A DNA stretch of 64,000 nt from Watersipora subatra (lineage: Eukaryota > Bryozoa > Gymnolaemata > Cheilostomatida > Watersiporidae): NCBI RefSeq assembly GCF_963576615.1, contig NC_088715.1, positions 30,093,687 through 30,157,686 of the forward strand, in the 5' to 3' direction. The position numbers and the translations under genes are program-made. Position 1 is the first letter of the stretch. Every line of letters starts with the position of its first letter. This document shows positions 48,501 through 59,936 of the stretch, piece after piece. The notes beneath the pieces were generated by a model. The model was not told where the DNA came from, did not search any database, and saw only the letters and a list, made by a program, of their open reading frames with translations.

Positions 48501-50102
48501 GCTAATATAATATATCATAATATATTTTAGAATTGCGCAATGAATCCATTAGATACTTAAAGACAATATTAAACATTGTGATTGATTCTAACATTAGGTA
48601 GTTCAAACTACAATGATTGCTAATTGCCGATCTACCTCAGACTAGAGAGGTACAAACGCATAGATAAAAACATCATTGATCAATTAAAACCAATTTTTTA
48701 GAAACGCAAAATGCTGGTTTTAAAAATACCAAGTTGGGTATGCCAAAACCAGACCACAGTTTTATATCTTCAGCAATCAAGTCAATTGCATCGATTTTAC
48801 CATGCGTTAGTATTTTCCTTGCGTGTTGCGTTATGTGCCTCGAACTATATAAATTGCAAAAGCTGCTAAAATCGTGCTCGCTAATAATTTGTTTAGCCAA
48901 CTAAAAGCCTCTCGTCAACGCTTTTGGTTTGCATGCACAGCTGGGACAATTTTGTAAATTTTGGTCAAATAATTCTGTGTTTTTTGTTCATTTCGTGATT
49001 TCGGTCAGAATCAATGAAAAAATTGGTACGTGTGGCCGTAAGTTAAAGATATGAAGCACAAATGACGCTGCAAGCAATGATTATTTTTGGTGAGTAAAAT
49101 TTTCTGTTTGCTAGCAATAGGTAACAATTTGATTTTCCTGGTACTCAAATATTAATGACAAATGTACCCATATAAACAAAATATCTGCATAAATAAAATT
49201 TTTTGGTCCTGATATAGTTTTTATATGACATATGTAAGCGTATGAGCACATTATTTGAATCCATAAATATTTGTCTAGTTAACTTTGTCCAGTAAAATAA
49301 AGCTAATAGTATTGTGACCTTCGGCTTATTTTAGCTGACAGGTGCTTGCTCTTGAGAAGTCAGACTTCTTCAAATAAGATGCTAGTTGAGAATAAACTTT
49401 CCATAGTTTGAGGTATTAATAGTTGCTCACCTTTGGCTTCCCATGGATTGTTTCCTGCTGCAGCCTCATCCATCTATATGTAAAAAAATAGTAGTTCACT
49501 AAACTGTTTGATGATAATCTGCAGTATGAAGAACTATGTCTCTAGAATTTTTTGAGTAATTGTAAAAATAGAAAGCCGAGATTAACAACATGATCTGTAA
49601 TGTCTAAAAGCTGTTTTATAACCAAACTGGCGCATTTTTTGTGATTGTATAAAATGTGAGTCTTGAATTAGAAATGTCTGACAGTTGTGACTGTGATCAT
49701 GTTTTGGCAATTTTCATCTGGAAATTTTTTTGCATCTGATATGACTGCTAGATATTATAGAATTTGTAAAAATTTCTCTCTCATGTTTTAAAAATAAATG
49801 ACAAAGTCCAATGATTCATCAATCCAAACCCAAAAAAATTAAACTAATTATAAAACTTATGAAATTTGAGAAAATAACACAAAATATATTTAAAATAATG
49901 AACCAACAACAATGATATTTTTAGCTCAGTTACATTGATATATTAAATGACAATAACTTACGAAAGTTTTGATTGAAGCGACTACACCTTTCAGGTCCTC
50001 CATGTCAGCCTGCAACTGAATCACTGCTTCATCATCCTCTACAGGGTTACTGCTACAGGTTGTCAGGATGAGGATGCACAATGTGAGATGTATCAGTGTC
50101 AT
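42542..50102 (-). CDS. Short-chain collagen C4-like secreted protein, gene B (six coding exons)
   Basis: Minus-strand exons in order are 50102-49962, 49473-49431, 46806-46525, 45538-45371, 43965-43690 and 42744-42542. The intron positions and phases are the same as in gene A. The product is 370 aa (372 if the upstream in-frame ATG at 50108 is used; gene A favours 50102). Signal peptide MTLIHLTLCILILTTC, then EAVIQLQADMEDLKG. The collagen exon is 282 nt against 300 in A (two Gly-X-Y triplets fewer); exon 4 is 6 nt longer (GSGGTGT). The C-terminal domain keeps all the cysteines (TTCGSDASLIYEG, NYQCMA, CAVCYVSSRS, NCPNND, FECVDGEPEYMDG, LCPPYDSNKPITCVVC). Within exon 6 the stretch between these motifs differs most from A (DNVDIIGEKFYFTRAACGQG). 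Every exon is open, so both copies look functional. Confidence 0.88.
44216..44612. repeat. 21-bp minisatellite, about 19 near-identical copies
   Basis: Unit of 21 bp (ATACAGGACATGCGAGTGG plus two A-rich bases), essentially without variation between copies, in intron 4 of collagen gene B. Since 21 is a multiple of three and the unit has no stop in several frames, it creates long repetitive ORFs on both strands that are not genes. Confidence 0.97.
45539..46430 (-). other. Intron 3 of collagen gene B
   Basis: Aligns with 32472-33290 of unit A, with an extra partial repeat of the AACAGTTGATT segment near 46080-46300. Near 46428-46462 a 14-bp unit (TTTAATTACGATTA) occurs three times. No coding sequence. 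Confidence 0.6.
47430..48345. repeat. Local duplication in intron 2 of collagen gene B
   Basis: The 47450-47950 sequence (TTGGTTAGTTCATGAAAG to the ACTCTTGAT.ATGAGGAGCC region) recurs, diverged and shortened, at 47990-48310 (same start; GTAAGCCTTTTGTTAACGGA). Unit A has only one copy, at 34230-34735. Confidence 0.7.
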
Positions 50103-50292
50103 TTTCATTCCATTAGGTTCCTGTAACATTTTATAAAAATTATCAGCCAGTTTATTCACTGAACAAGTAGCGTTAATATATCCATGTATAATAAACAAAC
50201 TGATTAGCTAAAAAATCATTAAACTCGAAATTAAAATAATATTGACTGAAAATAATATATGGTAAAAGAAAGAATCACAAAGAAAAGCACTT

Positions 50293-50400
50293 ACCTTTTT
50301 GTAAGTCTCTGTGGGTAATATACAGAAAGATGAATAATTGCTCTATTAATATCGAGGGACACAGTTCACGCTTGATTAGGCTCCAATGAAATTCTTTTCT
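50293..50400 (-). promoter_or_regulatory. Probable 5' UTR exon/promoter of collagen gene B
   Basis: Counterpart of 36584-36690. On the minus strand it ends in the donor GTAAGTGC (50292-50285). The acceptor TGTTACAG lies just before the start codon region (about 50122). Between that acceptor and the start, ATGGAATGA forms a two-codon upstream ORF overlapping the next ATG. Confidence 0.45.
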
Positions 50401-50577
50401 ATAAATATTAGCAAATGAAAAAGCGTCTACATATGTTGTTTGTGCTTCAGGTTCTGCAAGAAGCAAATATTTGTTTTCTTTGCAAGTTTCTTGTTACTTA
50501 GGTAGTTCGCCAATATAAACAACCAACATTAGGAGTTCTTAGCGGGTTGCATTGCTTAGCAGACATTGTTCAGCTTT

Positions 50578-50598
50578 TCCTCTTTCTGTCTCCCTCTA

Positions 50599-50636
<38 letters not shown>

Positions 50637-50655
50637 CTCTCTCTCTCCTTCTCTT

Positions 50656-50701
<46 letters not shown>

Positions 50702-50790
50702 CTCTCTCCTTCTCTTTCTATCTCTCTCTCTCTCTCTCTCTCTCTTCCTCATTCTCTCTCTTCTTTTCAATTTCTCCTCCCCTTTCTTTC
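50578..50790. repeat. (CT)n microsatellite
   Basis: Long runs of pure CT with periodic CCT/TTT interruptions, including a repeated CTCTCTCCTTCTCTTTCTAT block. It produces Ser/Leu-rich ORFs that are artefacts. Confidence 0.97.
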
Positions 50791-50829
50791 TGTTTTCCTT
50801 GGAATTAGACTGACTTTTAAAGCTGCTTT

Positions 50830-51110
50830 CACACGTTTATCTACAAGCAGTTGCATGTTTCAGTTGAGTGAACAACCTAAGTACTATCGCCCGCGAACAA
50901 AATTTTCCAAACAAGATTTTGGGTTGTCTGTGATTTGAGTTTGAGCAGAGAAAGCAGCCCGAAGAGACTTGAACTCGGTCTTTTTTGGATGCAAACTCCT
51001 TTGTTGTTTTCTTTAAAAGCAACGTCAAACCTTGCACCAAAATAGAAGGAGAAAATAGTTGGTGTCAAGACACAGCCCTGTTTGACACCAATCACAGCAA
51101 ATGAACTACT
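50830..51110 (-). pseudogene. Reverse-transcriptase (LINE) remnant in unit B
   Basis: The minus-strand frame from 51095 reads IGVKQGCVLTPTIFSFYFGA followed by RFDVAFKENNKGVCIQK. This is the GV.QGCVL.P..F..Y block of non-LTR reverse transcriptases, preserved better than in unit A. The downstream part kept in A (37838-38160) is missing here, ending at the (CT)n tract. Confidence 0.8.
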
Positions 51111-52884
51111 TGAGCCTACAATTTGCCATGCAAGGATCTTATCAGGTTTATCGTCCTTTCAAGGTGTATAGATACATGATTAAAACTTTGAAAACAAATT
51201 CTAGAATTTTTGAAGTTCGTGAAAGCACATTAAATTTTATGCTGACAGTTTACTCCTAATATGTTTAAAATTATATTCACAGAAGTATAAAAGTATCAAA
51301 AACATTTCCTAATGTTTCATTGATTATAGAAGCTAATTTTCTTATTCATATAATAGTTACTTAAGTTAGCTATAACTGCAAATTGTTAAAGTTTAGCGGA
51401 GTAAAGCGGGCAGTAAATTCCTAATGCATATTGTTTAACATTTTATGAAACTTGATTGATTGTTTGGTGATTTATTGCTTTACAAATAGATTACTAGATG
51501 ATTTGGGTTCAACTCAAAAAGCCTTTCATTAAAAAATGTTGTTGCAAATAAATGGATCAGGTTGTTATTTAAACACCTGAGTTCATCACTAGTCTCTCAC
51601 ATGAGGCCTTGTGTACTCCTGCCCTATCTCAGTGAATGAGATATGTGAGCAATGAAATGAACAAACAAAATACTTTGAAGTCATTGTAATATTTGAGAAT
51701 GGTCTCATGAGAATTGCTGACACTAAATACTCTTGCCTAAACAAAAAATAAAAACTTGCTACCTTGTTACTAGCCACCAAAGACACCTTCACTAAAAATA
51801 ACTACCTGCTACTTCAATTAAAATAAATTACTTTATTTAAAAATTACTAGCAGAGATGAATGACAAAACTTTCCCTTAAAAGGACAGAACAATAAAAAAC
51901 ATTTCCGATGGGTTTCAAAATCAGTTTCCTACAATGCTGAATATAAACAAAGCAACTAGCATCACAAAACACATGAACTGAATTTTACACAATAACTTAC
52001 TTGTATAGTTTGAAAAGCAAATTTCTCTATCAATTTAGCTGGTTGCTGAAAATTTGCAGAGCTAAAAAGGAGAGCTATCAGCTTAAAATGGGAAACTTTT
52101 CTATCAAACTGAGGTCACCTCTAATCAAGTTCATTCTCAAAATAAACTTTTTTATTTACAGTTCTGATTTGACTGATCATAATATCAAGTAATACAATTT
52201 TTTATGGTCATATTTCAAGGTTAAATAATAATAGCAGGTACATGATAACCGATCGTATCAAACATGCAATAAAAACCCTTCCTATTATTAGAAGTTATAA
52301 GGAGCTATAAGTTATAAGTATAATACATATGTACTCATAGGGATTGCCTTTTAGATGCAAAATGATAAGATTTGTTCCAGATATTATGCACATTATTATG
52401 TAATTTCATAATTGATCTAATTCACTTTAAAATTCTATAGAAAATGACACAATTGAACCTAAATCAACCAGTCTTTGAGTGAAATGGCATCATTTAGCTT
52501 CAAAGGATTTCAAATCTTGTACCCAAAGTTTCAAAATCTTCAACCAAGAATGGATGCTTCACTATTCTAGATTTTCCTTTGATTTTCCTTGCGCTCCTGC
52601 GCATTAGCTTATCAGAGGGTCTGACTTTCCAAATAAAGTGCATAGTTGCTCATCCTTAGTCATAATACTTTTAATTAACAATAAACTCTTTTGCATAAAT
52701 CATCTTGATGTAGACCCACATTGAATACAACACAACTTACAACATAGCATATATTCGTAAATTGTAGAGTGTGTATGTAATTATGTATGCAAGGCATTTT
52801 AGACTGCGTCGTGAGGTAAGCATATTGTTCCTTTGTTGCTAGGTCATTCTGGTTTAGTGACGCCAAAAGCTCTGGTAAAATATT

Positions 52885-54010
52885 AGTTGCAATTTTGCTA
52901 CATTTGGCATTATAATTAGAACAATATATACAAACTTGCCTGCATAGTTTTCAGAATAACCATTTTCTTTTTCAATTTGCATAAAAATTAAAAAGATCTG
53001 TTGGTTGTATCTGACAGTTTCGATAGTTTTGTTTCTTGTGTTTAAAGTTTAATGTTGCTTCAAAAAGCAGAGCCATTGTAAAAGGCAATGTTACTAATTT
53101 GGTATTGTATTGGCCATCTATACTTTTCCACTTTAACATGCAGTGATGCTGAATAAAATCAACAGCTTAAATTACAAACAAAGAGAACCATTTTATAACA
53201 GATTAATTTCGCTTTTGCTTGTTTCAAAATCTGATAATAAAATATAAAGGAGCTACAGTATTTTATAATTTATATGATTAAGTTTATGTCAATTTAAGTT
53301 AAAAAAATCAAAATGCTGCTGAGGATTCAAGTTCATTCATTTGGCCTTGTTACAGTAATACTTGATGTTTTATTTCATTTTAGTATATGTCCCGACAATG
53401 CGATATCTAAGCATTAAATTGCCAACTGCATAATTGAAGTAAACTACAGCCTTCTAGTAATGCCAGACTTTTTTTAGTGATAAAATTCTTCTTCAATGTT
53501 AAATTTATTTTTGACTGACATTGCTTTAGTGGAAGTGCAACCAATTTTACAAAAAAGAAGGCTTTTTGGTCATCGAGATTATACATGTATAATATTGGCT
53601 AATCTATTTACAATACATATTACTAACCATCTGAAAAGGCCAAGGTTCTTTAGTTTGGGCCTTGAATTATAAACAGTAGGTTGATGCTTCAAGACAAAAG
53701 AACAACTGGTTGTGTGGTAGAGGAAATTAATCTATAATTACTACTGTTCTGCACTGCTAAGGCCAACAACTCTGCAAGAAAAACCTGAGATCATCAATGG
53801 AAAAACACCTGACCAGCCTCCCAAGGAAACTCAATAAATTGCTAGTTTAAGTAAGTGGAAATGTTATGTCATGAGGGATTTGCCTGCACCATAAAAATCA
53901 AAGGTAAAATTTCAAAAGTTTTCCCAAGCAAGATTCATATCAGTTTTATTAATAACTATGTGACCTTATGACCTACCAGATGCAGTATCTATGATACAAG
54001 TAGAAACTTA
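52885..54010. repeat. Low-copy duplicated block X'
   Basis: Copy of the 25600-27245 block, immediately to the right of unit B. Landmarks are CAATATATACAAACTTGCCT, GCGATATCTAAGCATTAAAT, TTCTGCACTGCTAAGGC and TATCAGTTTTATTAATAACT. It lacks one of the two tandem 200-bp pieces in X. No gene seen. Confidence 0.6.
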
Positions 54011-56380
54011 TGCTGAAAAATATCTTGAACCAAAAGATTTAAATAAAGTAGTTGTCAGACCTTGTATTCCTTATTGGGTTAAAAAGGCTAGTTCCATAAC
54101 ATTCATACCTCAATGTGCATGCTTAATGCATTCACAGACCAAACTCGTATGTCAGTTCCTTTGTACCTCAAATCAATTTTTTTCAAATATTCATACCTAG
54201 ATATACTACCTTGATGCATTCTAAATCTGAGCTTGTATATCTATTTGCTTACATTTTGATGCATTATTTCCTTTATAAAATTACTAAGTAGAAAGTAATC
54301 AATTACCAAACTATCAGAAACACCGAAAAGGATAATACGGAAGAAAATGTGTTTTAATTGTTGTAATTCAGTACCTAAGCTAAAAAGTAACAAATACTTG
54401 TTTGTTGTTAGAATCTAACATATAATAAACAGTACTATGCACACTACTGTTTGAAGTTTGTACATTTGAGATAAATGTTGTGGACATTGGCGGTCTGAAA
54501 GACTTGAGAGTGATGCAATCTATAAACTATACTTTGCTAGTAAGCCATGTTTTGCCTCGCGTTTACTAAAATGTAAAGCCAACTTTTGCAAAAACCTTTT
54601 GAAAACTCTTTCAAACTGATTCAAGGAAAAAGACCAAGCAATGCTGCTATCGAAAACTCTTTTGCATACTTAAATAAGGTCATAAAGTAACCATCAACAA
54701 CTGGCTAGTGTGCCCGTATTTCAAAGTTCGCTCATACCTCAAGAAAGTAAACTCGCTAGAAAGTCAGCTTGTACCTTAAGTTTTCCGCATGTTTGGGCAC
54801 TCGTATGTAAAGATATGACTGTATAAAATGTAATATATGCAAATTTATCTATTCCAATCAGCTACAAAACCATCTAGCAACCAGATATTACTATGGGAAG
54901 CTGTGCATTTTTCTAATTCCCACCTATGCTCAAGAAGTACCAATTACCTATGTAACTAGTTGTTATGATATGCAAAAACATAAAACATTGTTATCCACAG
55001 CGTTGTACTGACCTCTTACCTTCCGGACAGACAGTACCTGCTAACAGCTGTGTGAGAAAGACTTCATAGCAACAAATTAAATGGATGCTCATTAATGGAA
55101 AATACCCTCCCAAAAAAACTCAAAAAATTACTAGTCTAATTAGGTGGGAATATCATGTCATGAAGGATTTGCCTGCAGGAAAAAAATCAGAAAAGGTCAA
55201 ACTTCCAAAGCTCTCACAAGCAAGATTTATATCAGTTTTATTGATCATTACGTGACCTTATGACCTGCTAGATGCAGTACCAATGATACAAGAGAAATCT
55301 TATGGTAAATAATATCTTGAACCAACAAAACTAAATAATGTTAGTATCAGACACTGCATTTTTTATTTGAGGTCAATTCAATAACAGTCATACTTTGACA
55401 TGCGAGCTTAATGCGTTCTAGGACTAAGCGCGTGTGCCAATTAGCTTCCATATCGATGCATTATTTTTTATATAAATCAACTAAATTCAAATAAATCAGT
55501 TACCATACTATGAAAAACCACCTAAACAAGATATTACGGTAGAAAAATGTGTTTTTAACTGTTGTAATGCAGTACCTACGCTAAGAAAATAATAAACACT
55601 TGTTTGCTTGTTATGATCTAAAATAAATTAAGTGTTATTATGTGCACTACTGTTTGGAGTTTGTACATTTGAAACAGACGTTGTTGAAAACACAAATCTT
55701 TTGGATACACTAAACCTATGTTACCCTACATAATATATACTTTCAATTTAATTTTAACAAATTTTACTTACTAAACACACACTTGAAGGTAAGTCTTAAT
55801 ATTTCAACTTAGCTTACTTTAATTTGGTTGTCCTATGTTTTTAGTATTTATTTCCGGTAGGCCACGTTTTACTTTGCGTTCACTAAAACAATTAACCAAT
55901 CTCTATTAAAAGGCTTTAAATTTTTTCCTAAACTGATTGGAAGAGAAAGACCAAGCAATGATATTCTCAAAAATGCTCATTTGCATTTTTGGCCATATAG
56001 TGGCCATTCAGAACCAGCTCGCACGCTCATATGTCAAAGGTTACTTGTATCTCAAGGAAGTAACTTGCTAGAAAGCCAGATTGTATCTTGAGTTTCTATC
56101 GTGTTGGGGCATTCATATGTAAAGGTCTGACTGTATAAAATAAATAAATACAAATTTATCCATTTCCATCATCTAAAAAACTTTCTACAAACCGCATACT
56201 ACTATAGGAATTTTTTTTTAATTTGTTCTAATTTTCCACCGACCCTCAAAAGGTACCAAACACCTACCTAGTATTAATGATTTGCAATAAAATAAAACAT
56301 TATTACTACCTACAGTATTGTACTGACCTCCTACCTTCCAGACAGACAGTAGTTGCTAGCAGCAACGTAAGAGAGACTTG
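53775..56380. repeat. 1.3-kb tandem duplication
   Basis: The segment 53775-55075 recurs at about 55085-56380. Shared landmarks are GTGACCTTATGACCT.C.AG, AAAATGTGTTTT, TTTGTACATTTGA, TTTTGC.TTGCGTT.ACTAA, CAAGCAATG and TACTGACCTC.TACCTTCC. Clearly diverged and without conserved ORFs. Left part homologous to block X. Confidence 0.75.
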
Positions 56381-56464
56381 ACAACAACTCTGGTATGCTA
56401 CGTTAGTGTGAGATTATGTAACATAACATAAACATTAAACTTTGCTTAAATAAACTTGGTGCAC

Positions 56465-56800
56465 TATACACACACACACTCATGCGCACACACGTAAACA
56501 CATGCGCTCATACGCTCAGGCACACGCACACACACACGCACACGCACATGCCCACGCACACGCACACGCACACACACACACACATGCGCGCAAATGCACA
56601 CAAGCACACGCGCACACGCAAACAAGCACACACACATACACATACACATGCACGCACGCACACACGCACACACACGCGCACACACGCACGCACTCACACA
56701 CACTCACACACGCACGCACACTCACGCACGCACGCACACACACGCACGCACTCACACACACACACTCACACACGCACGCACTCACACACACACACACAGT
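56465..56800. repeat. (CA)n/(CACG)n microsatellite
   Basis: About 335 bp of ACAC with interspersed CG, TG and CTCA steps. His/Thr-rich and Cys/Val-rich ORFs on the two strands are artefacts. The sequence right after it (AATTGGGGACGCGATATTTT) resembles a decayed 260-bp satellite monomer. Confidence 0.97.
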
Positions 56801-56819
56801 CTTGTAAACGCATGCAATT

Positions 56820-58510
56820 GGGGACGCGATATTTTTACCATCACTTTGAGGACAATTTTCATCTATCATTAAGAGCTTTAAAAAATAACATATTAAAACA
56901 TTTTTTGTTGGGTTTACAAATGCACTGATTTTTGGAGCTGTCATCTTATCCGTTTTTCAGTTATAGCTCATGAGAATTTAACACTAACTTTGGGGACATC
57001 ACATCACACATGTGTATGAATTTTTTATCTAATAAACGGGGACTTTTGCGTAGAGAAGATAACTCTGGCTTATTTTTGTTCTTTTCAACCATTTTGGAGT
57101 TGTCAGTATGTGATACTTTTCCCACACTTTCGTAAATGTGCTTGTAAAAGTTATCCATCACTTAATTTTTCCCCAAATGTCAACTTAGAAGTTTAATAGT
57201 TCTTTATTAAACCTATTTAAAGTACTAATTCTACACATGTATGGTGCGCAAAGGGTGAATCGACCTTAGACTTTTATGTTTAGTAATAAATTCAGTGTAA
57301 TCAATTGCTTCACAGAATTTACGGTGATCTGTTCAAGTTAAGGTTTTGAATTGCAAACAGCCAGGCCTGGGTTGCAGGCTGATGTTTATTTAGATTTAAG
57401 ACTTTTTAACATTTAACGCGAGTATGTTCAAGGTAAACATTTCAACATAGTTTTCATAGAACTCCTAAGCCCTGAATAGGCAACAAATTCAATTACTATA
57501 ATCGATAAAGTATGTTGCTACATCTCATTTTATCACTACCAAAAGCAGCAATCAAAAAATTTACATCGCGCGATCACGAGTTAACTTTTTTAAACAAAAG
57601 TAAAAATAACCAGGCAAGCAAATGTGAGTAATTTTTTTTAAATCAGGAAGCCAAATAAATTTGGATACAGTTAATTTTAGTCATACTTTTTTGTTTGGTT
57701 GCACACGATGATTATCACTTTTAATCTAAACTTTTGTGCAATTCCTTTGTTTGTAAGCCATGCATGAAAAGCCAAGCATAGGCGGAGACATATTAGAATC
57801 AAGCTTTGGAAATGAAGCATTGGTATCTCCAATATACCTAATGTAAGCCCAATAACTTTTACCTTATAAAAATATCATTATGTTTAATAACACGTGTTAT
57901 CTGTACCAAAAATTTGCCTTCTATTACATTTTCTTAAAAATATATTGAGTTGCCCATCTTTGCAAAAACCATACATTTAATTGTAATCTATTCAAATATT
58001 TAATAACAAGATTGACTCAATTTTTAGTGCAGATATGACCAAAAGTATGCAAAATATTTTAACCATTAGCTTCGGAGTGTTAAATAAATACTATCACTGC
58101 ACACACTGATTTGAGCTATCTCGGTACTATTGAAATAAATTTTGTTCCATTTGAAGGCGTGTATGTCATCCAAATTATGTATGATACTAAAGTCAATGTT
58201 TTTTGAAGTAATTGGCTAGTTATTGTAACTGCAAACCGTCAAAAATAGTCTCAAGTATGTTGTCATACAATTTTTCTGATGTATGATGTAAACATAAAAG
58301 AAAAGTGTGTATGTATTAGTATACGGGTATATTAGTTATTTAGGTACAATTGACAAACTATTACAAGTGCACACGATATCATAAATTCGCTCAATTCTAG
58401 TCTAATGGGGAGTCGGTACTTTTCACCATCACAAGGGAATGTTTGGTATTTTAATCAGCAAGTTTGTAACCATTAGTTTAACAAATTAGTAGAAATTTTA
58501 TCATGAAAAG
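56820..58510. repeat. Decayed satellite-related sequence, left flank
   Basis: Scattered motifs of the 260-bp monomer (TTTGGGGACATCACATCACA near 56990, ACCATTAGTTT near 58470) in otherwise unique AT-rich sequence. No gene recognised. Confidence 0.45.
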
Positions 58511-59846
58511 ATATCCCAATATTGGTTGTAGAAAAATTATCGCAGGTGTGTATGATATTGTTACCATTGATTTGGGGACACTTACTGATTATTTTATTTG
58601 ATATAACAGTCAACATCATTCCTAATACCATTGCTGCTCGATGTTTCCAATTTAATGCCAAAATATCAACCTCGATGAATATGCTTCTTAAGCAGTTTCC
58701 CGAGCACGTTGAACAATTATAACAAAATAACTCAGTCAGTCATGGAATATGTCAACTCCATTGCAACAATATGTCCCCAATTTGATGGTAAAATTATTCT
58801 CACAGATGTGCATGATATTTTAACCATTGATTTGGGGACATTGACTGATTATCTTATTTGAGATCACAGTCATGATTATTCCTAATTCCATTGCTGCAAG
58901 ATGTTCCAAATTTAATGCCAAAATATCAACCTCGATGAATATGCTTCTTAAGCAGTTTCCTGAGCACATTGATCAATTATAACAAAATAACCCAGTCAGT
59001 CATAGAATATGTCAACACCATTGCAACCATATGTCCCCAATTTGATGGTAAAATTATTCTCACAGGTGTGTACGATATTTTAACCATTAATTTGGGGACA
59101 TTGACTGATTATTTTATTTGAAATCACAGTCATCATCATTCCTAATACCATTGCTGCTAGATGTTCCAAATTTAATGCCAAAATATCAATCCCAATAAAT
59201 ATACTTCTTAAGCAGTTTCCTGAGCACATTGACCAATTATAACAAAAGAAAACAGTCAGTCATAGAATATGTCAACACCATTGTAATGATATGTCCCCAA
59301 TTTGATGGTAAAATTATTCTCACAGGTGTGTATGATAATTTAACCATTGATTTGGGGACATTGACTGATTATTTTATTTGAAATCACAGTCATCATCATT
59401 GCTAATACCATTGCTGCTCGATGTTCCAAATTTAATGCTAAAATATCAATCCCAATAAATATGCTTCTTAAACAGTTTCCTGAGCACATTGACCAATTAC
59501 AACAAAAGAACACAGTCAGTCATAGAATATGTCAACACCATTGCAACCATATGTCCCCAATTTGATGGTAAAATTATTCTCACAGGTGTGTACGATATTT
59601 TAACCATTAATTTGGGGACATTGACTGATTATTTTATTTGAAATCACAGTCATCATCATTCCTAATACCGTTGCTGCTCGATGTTCCAAATTTAATCCCA
59701 AAATATCAACTCCAATGAATGTGCTTTTTAAGAAATTTTCTGAGCACATTGACCAATTAAAACAAAAGAACACAGTCAGTCATAGACAATGTCAACACCA
59801 TTGCAACAATATGTCCCCAATTTGATGGTAAAATTATTCTCACAGG

Positions 59847-59936
<90 letters not shown>

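Larger units (their letters stand above)
41715..52900. repeat. Segmental tandem duplication, unit B
   Basis: Homologous to 29285-41520 in the same orientation. Exons, introns, flanks and the LINE remnant are all recognisable. B-specific changes are the minisatellite at 44216-44612, the local duplication at 47430-48345, the (CT)n tract, and loss of part of the LINE relic. Confidence 0.85.

Noticed and set aside
50547-50938. Ser/Leu-rich ORFs
   Set aside because: Translation of a (CT)n microsatellite.
56464-56944. His/Thr-rich and Cys/Val-rich ORFs on both strands
   Set aside because: Translation of the (CA)n tract.
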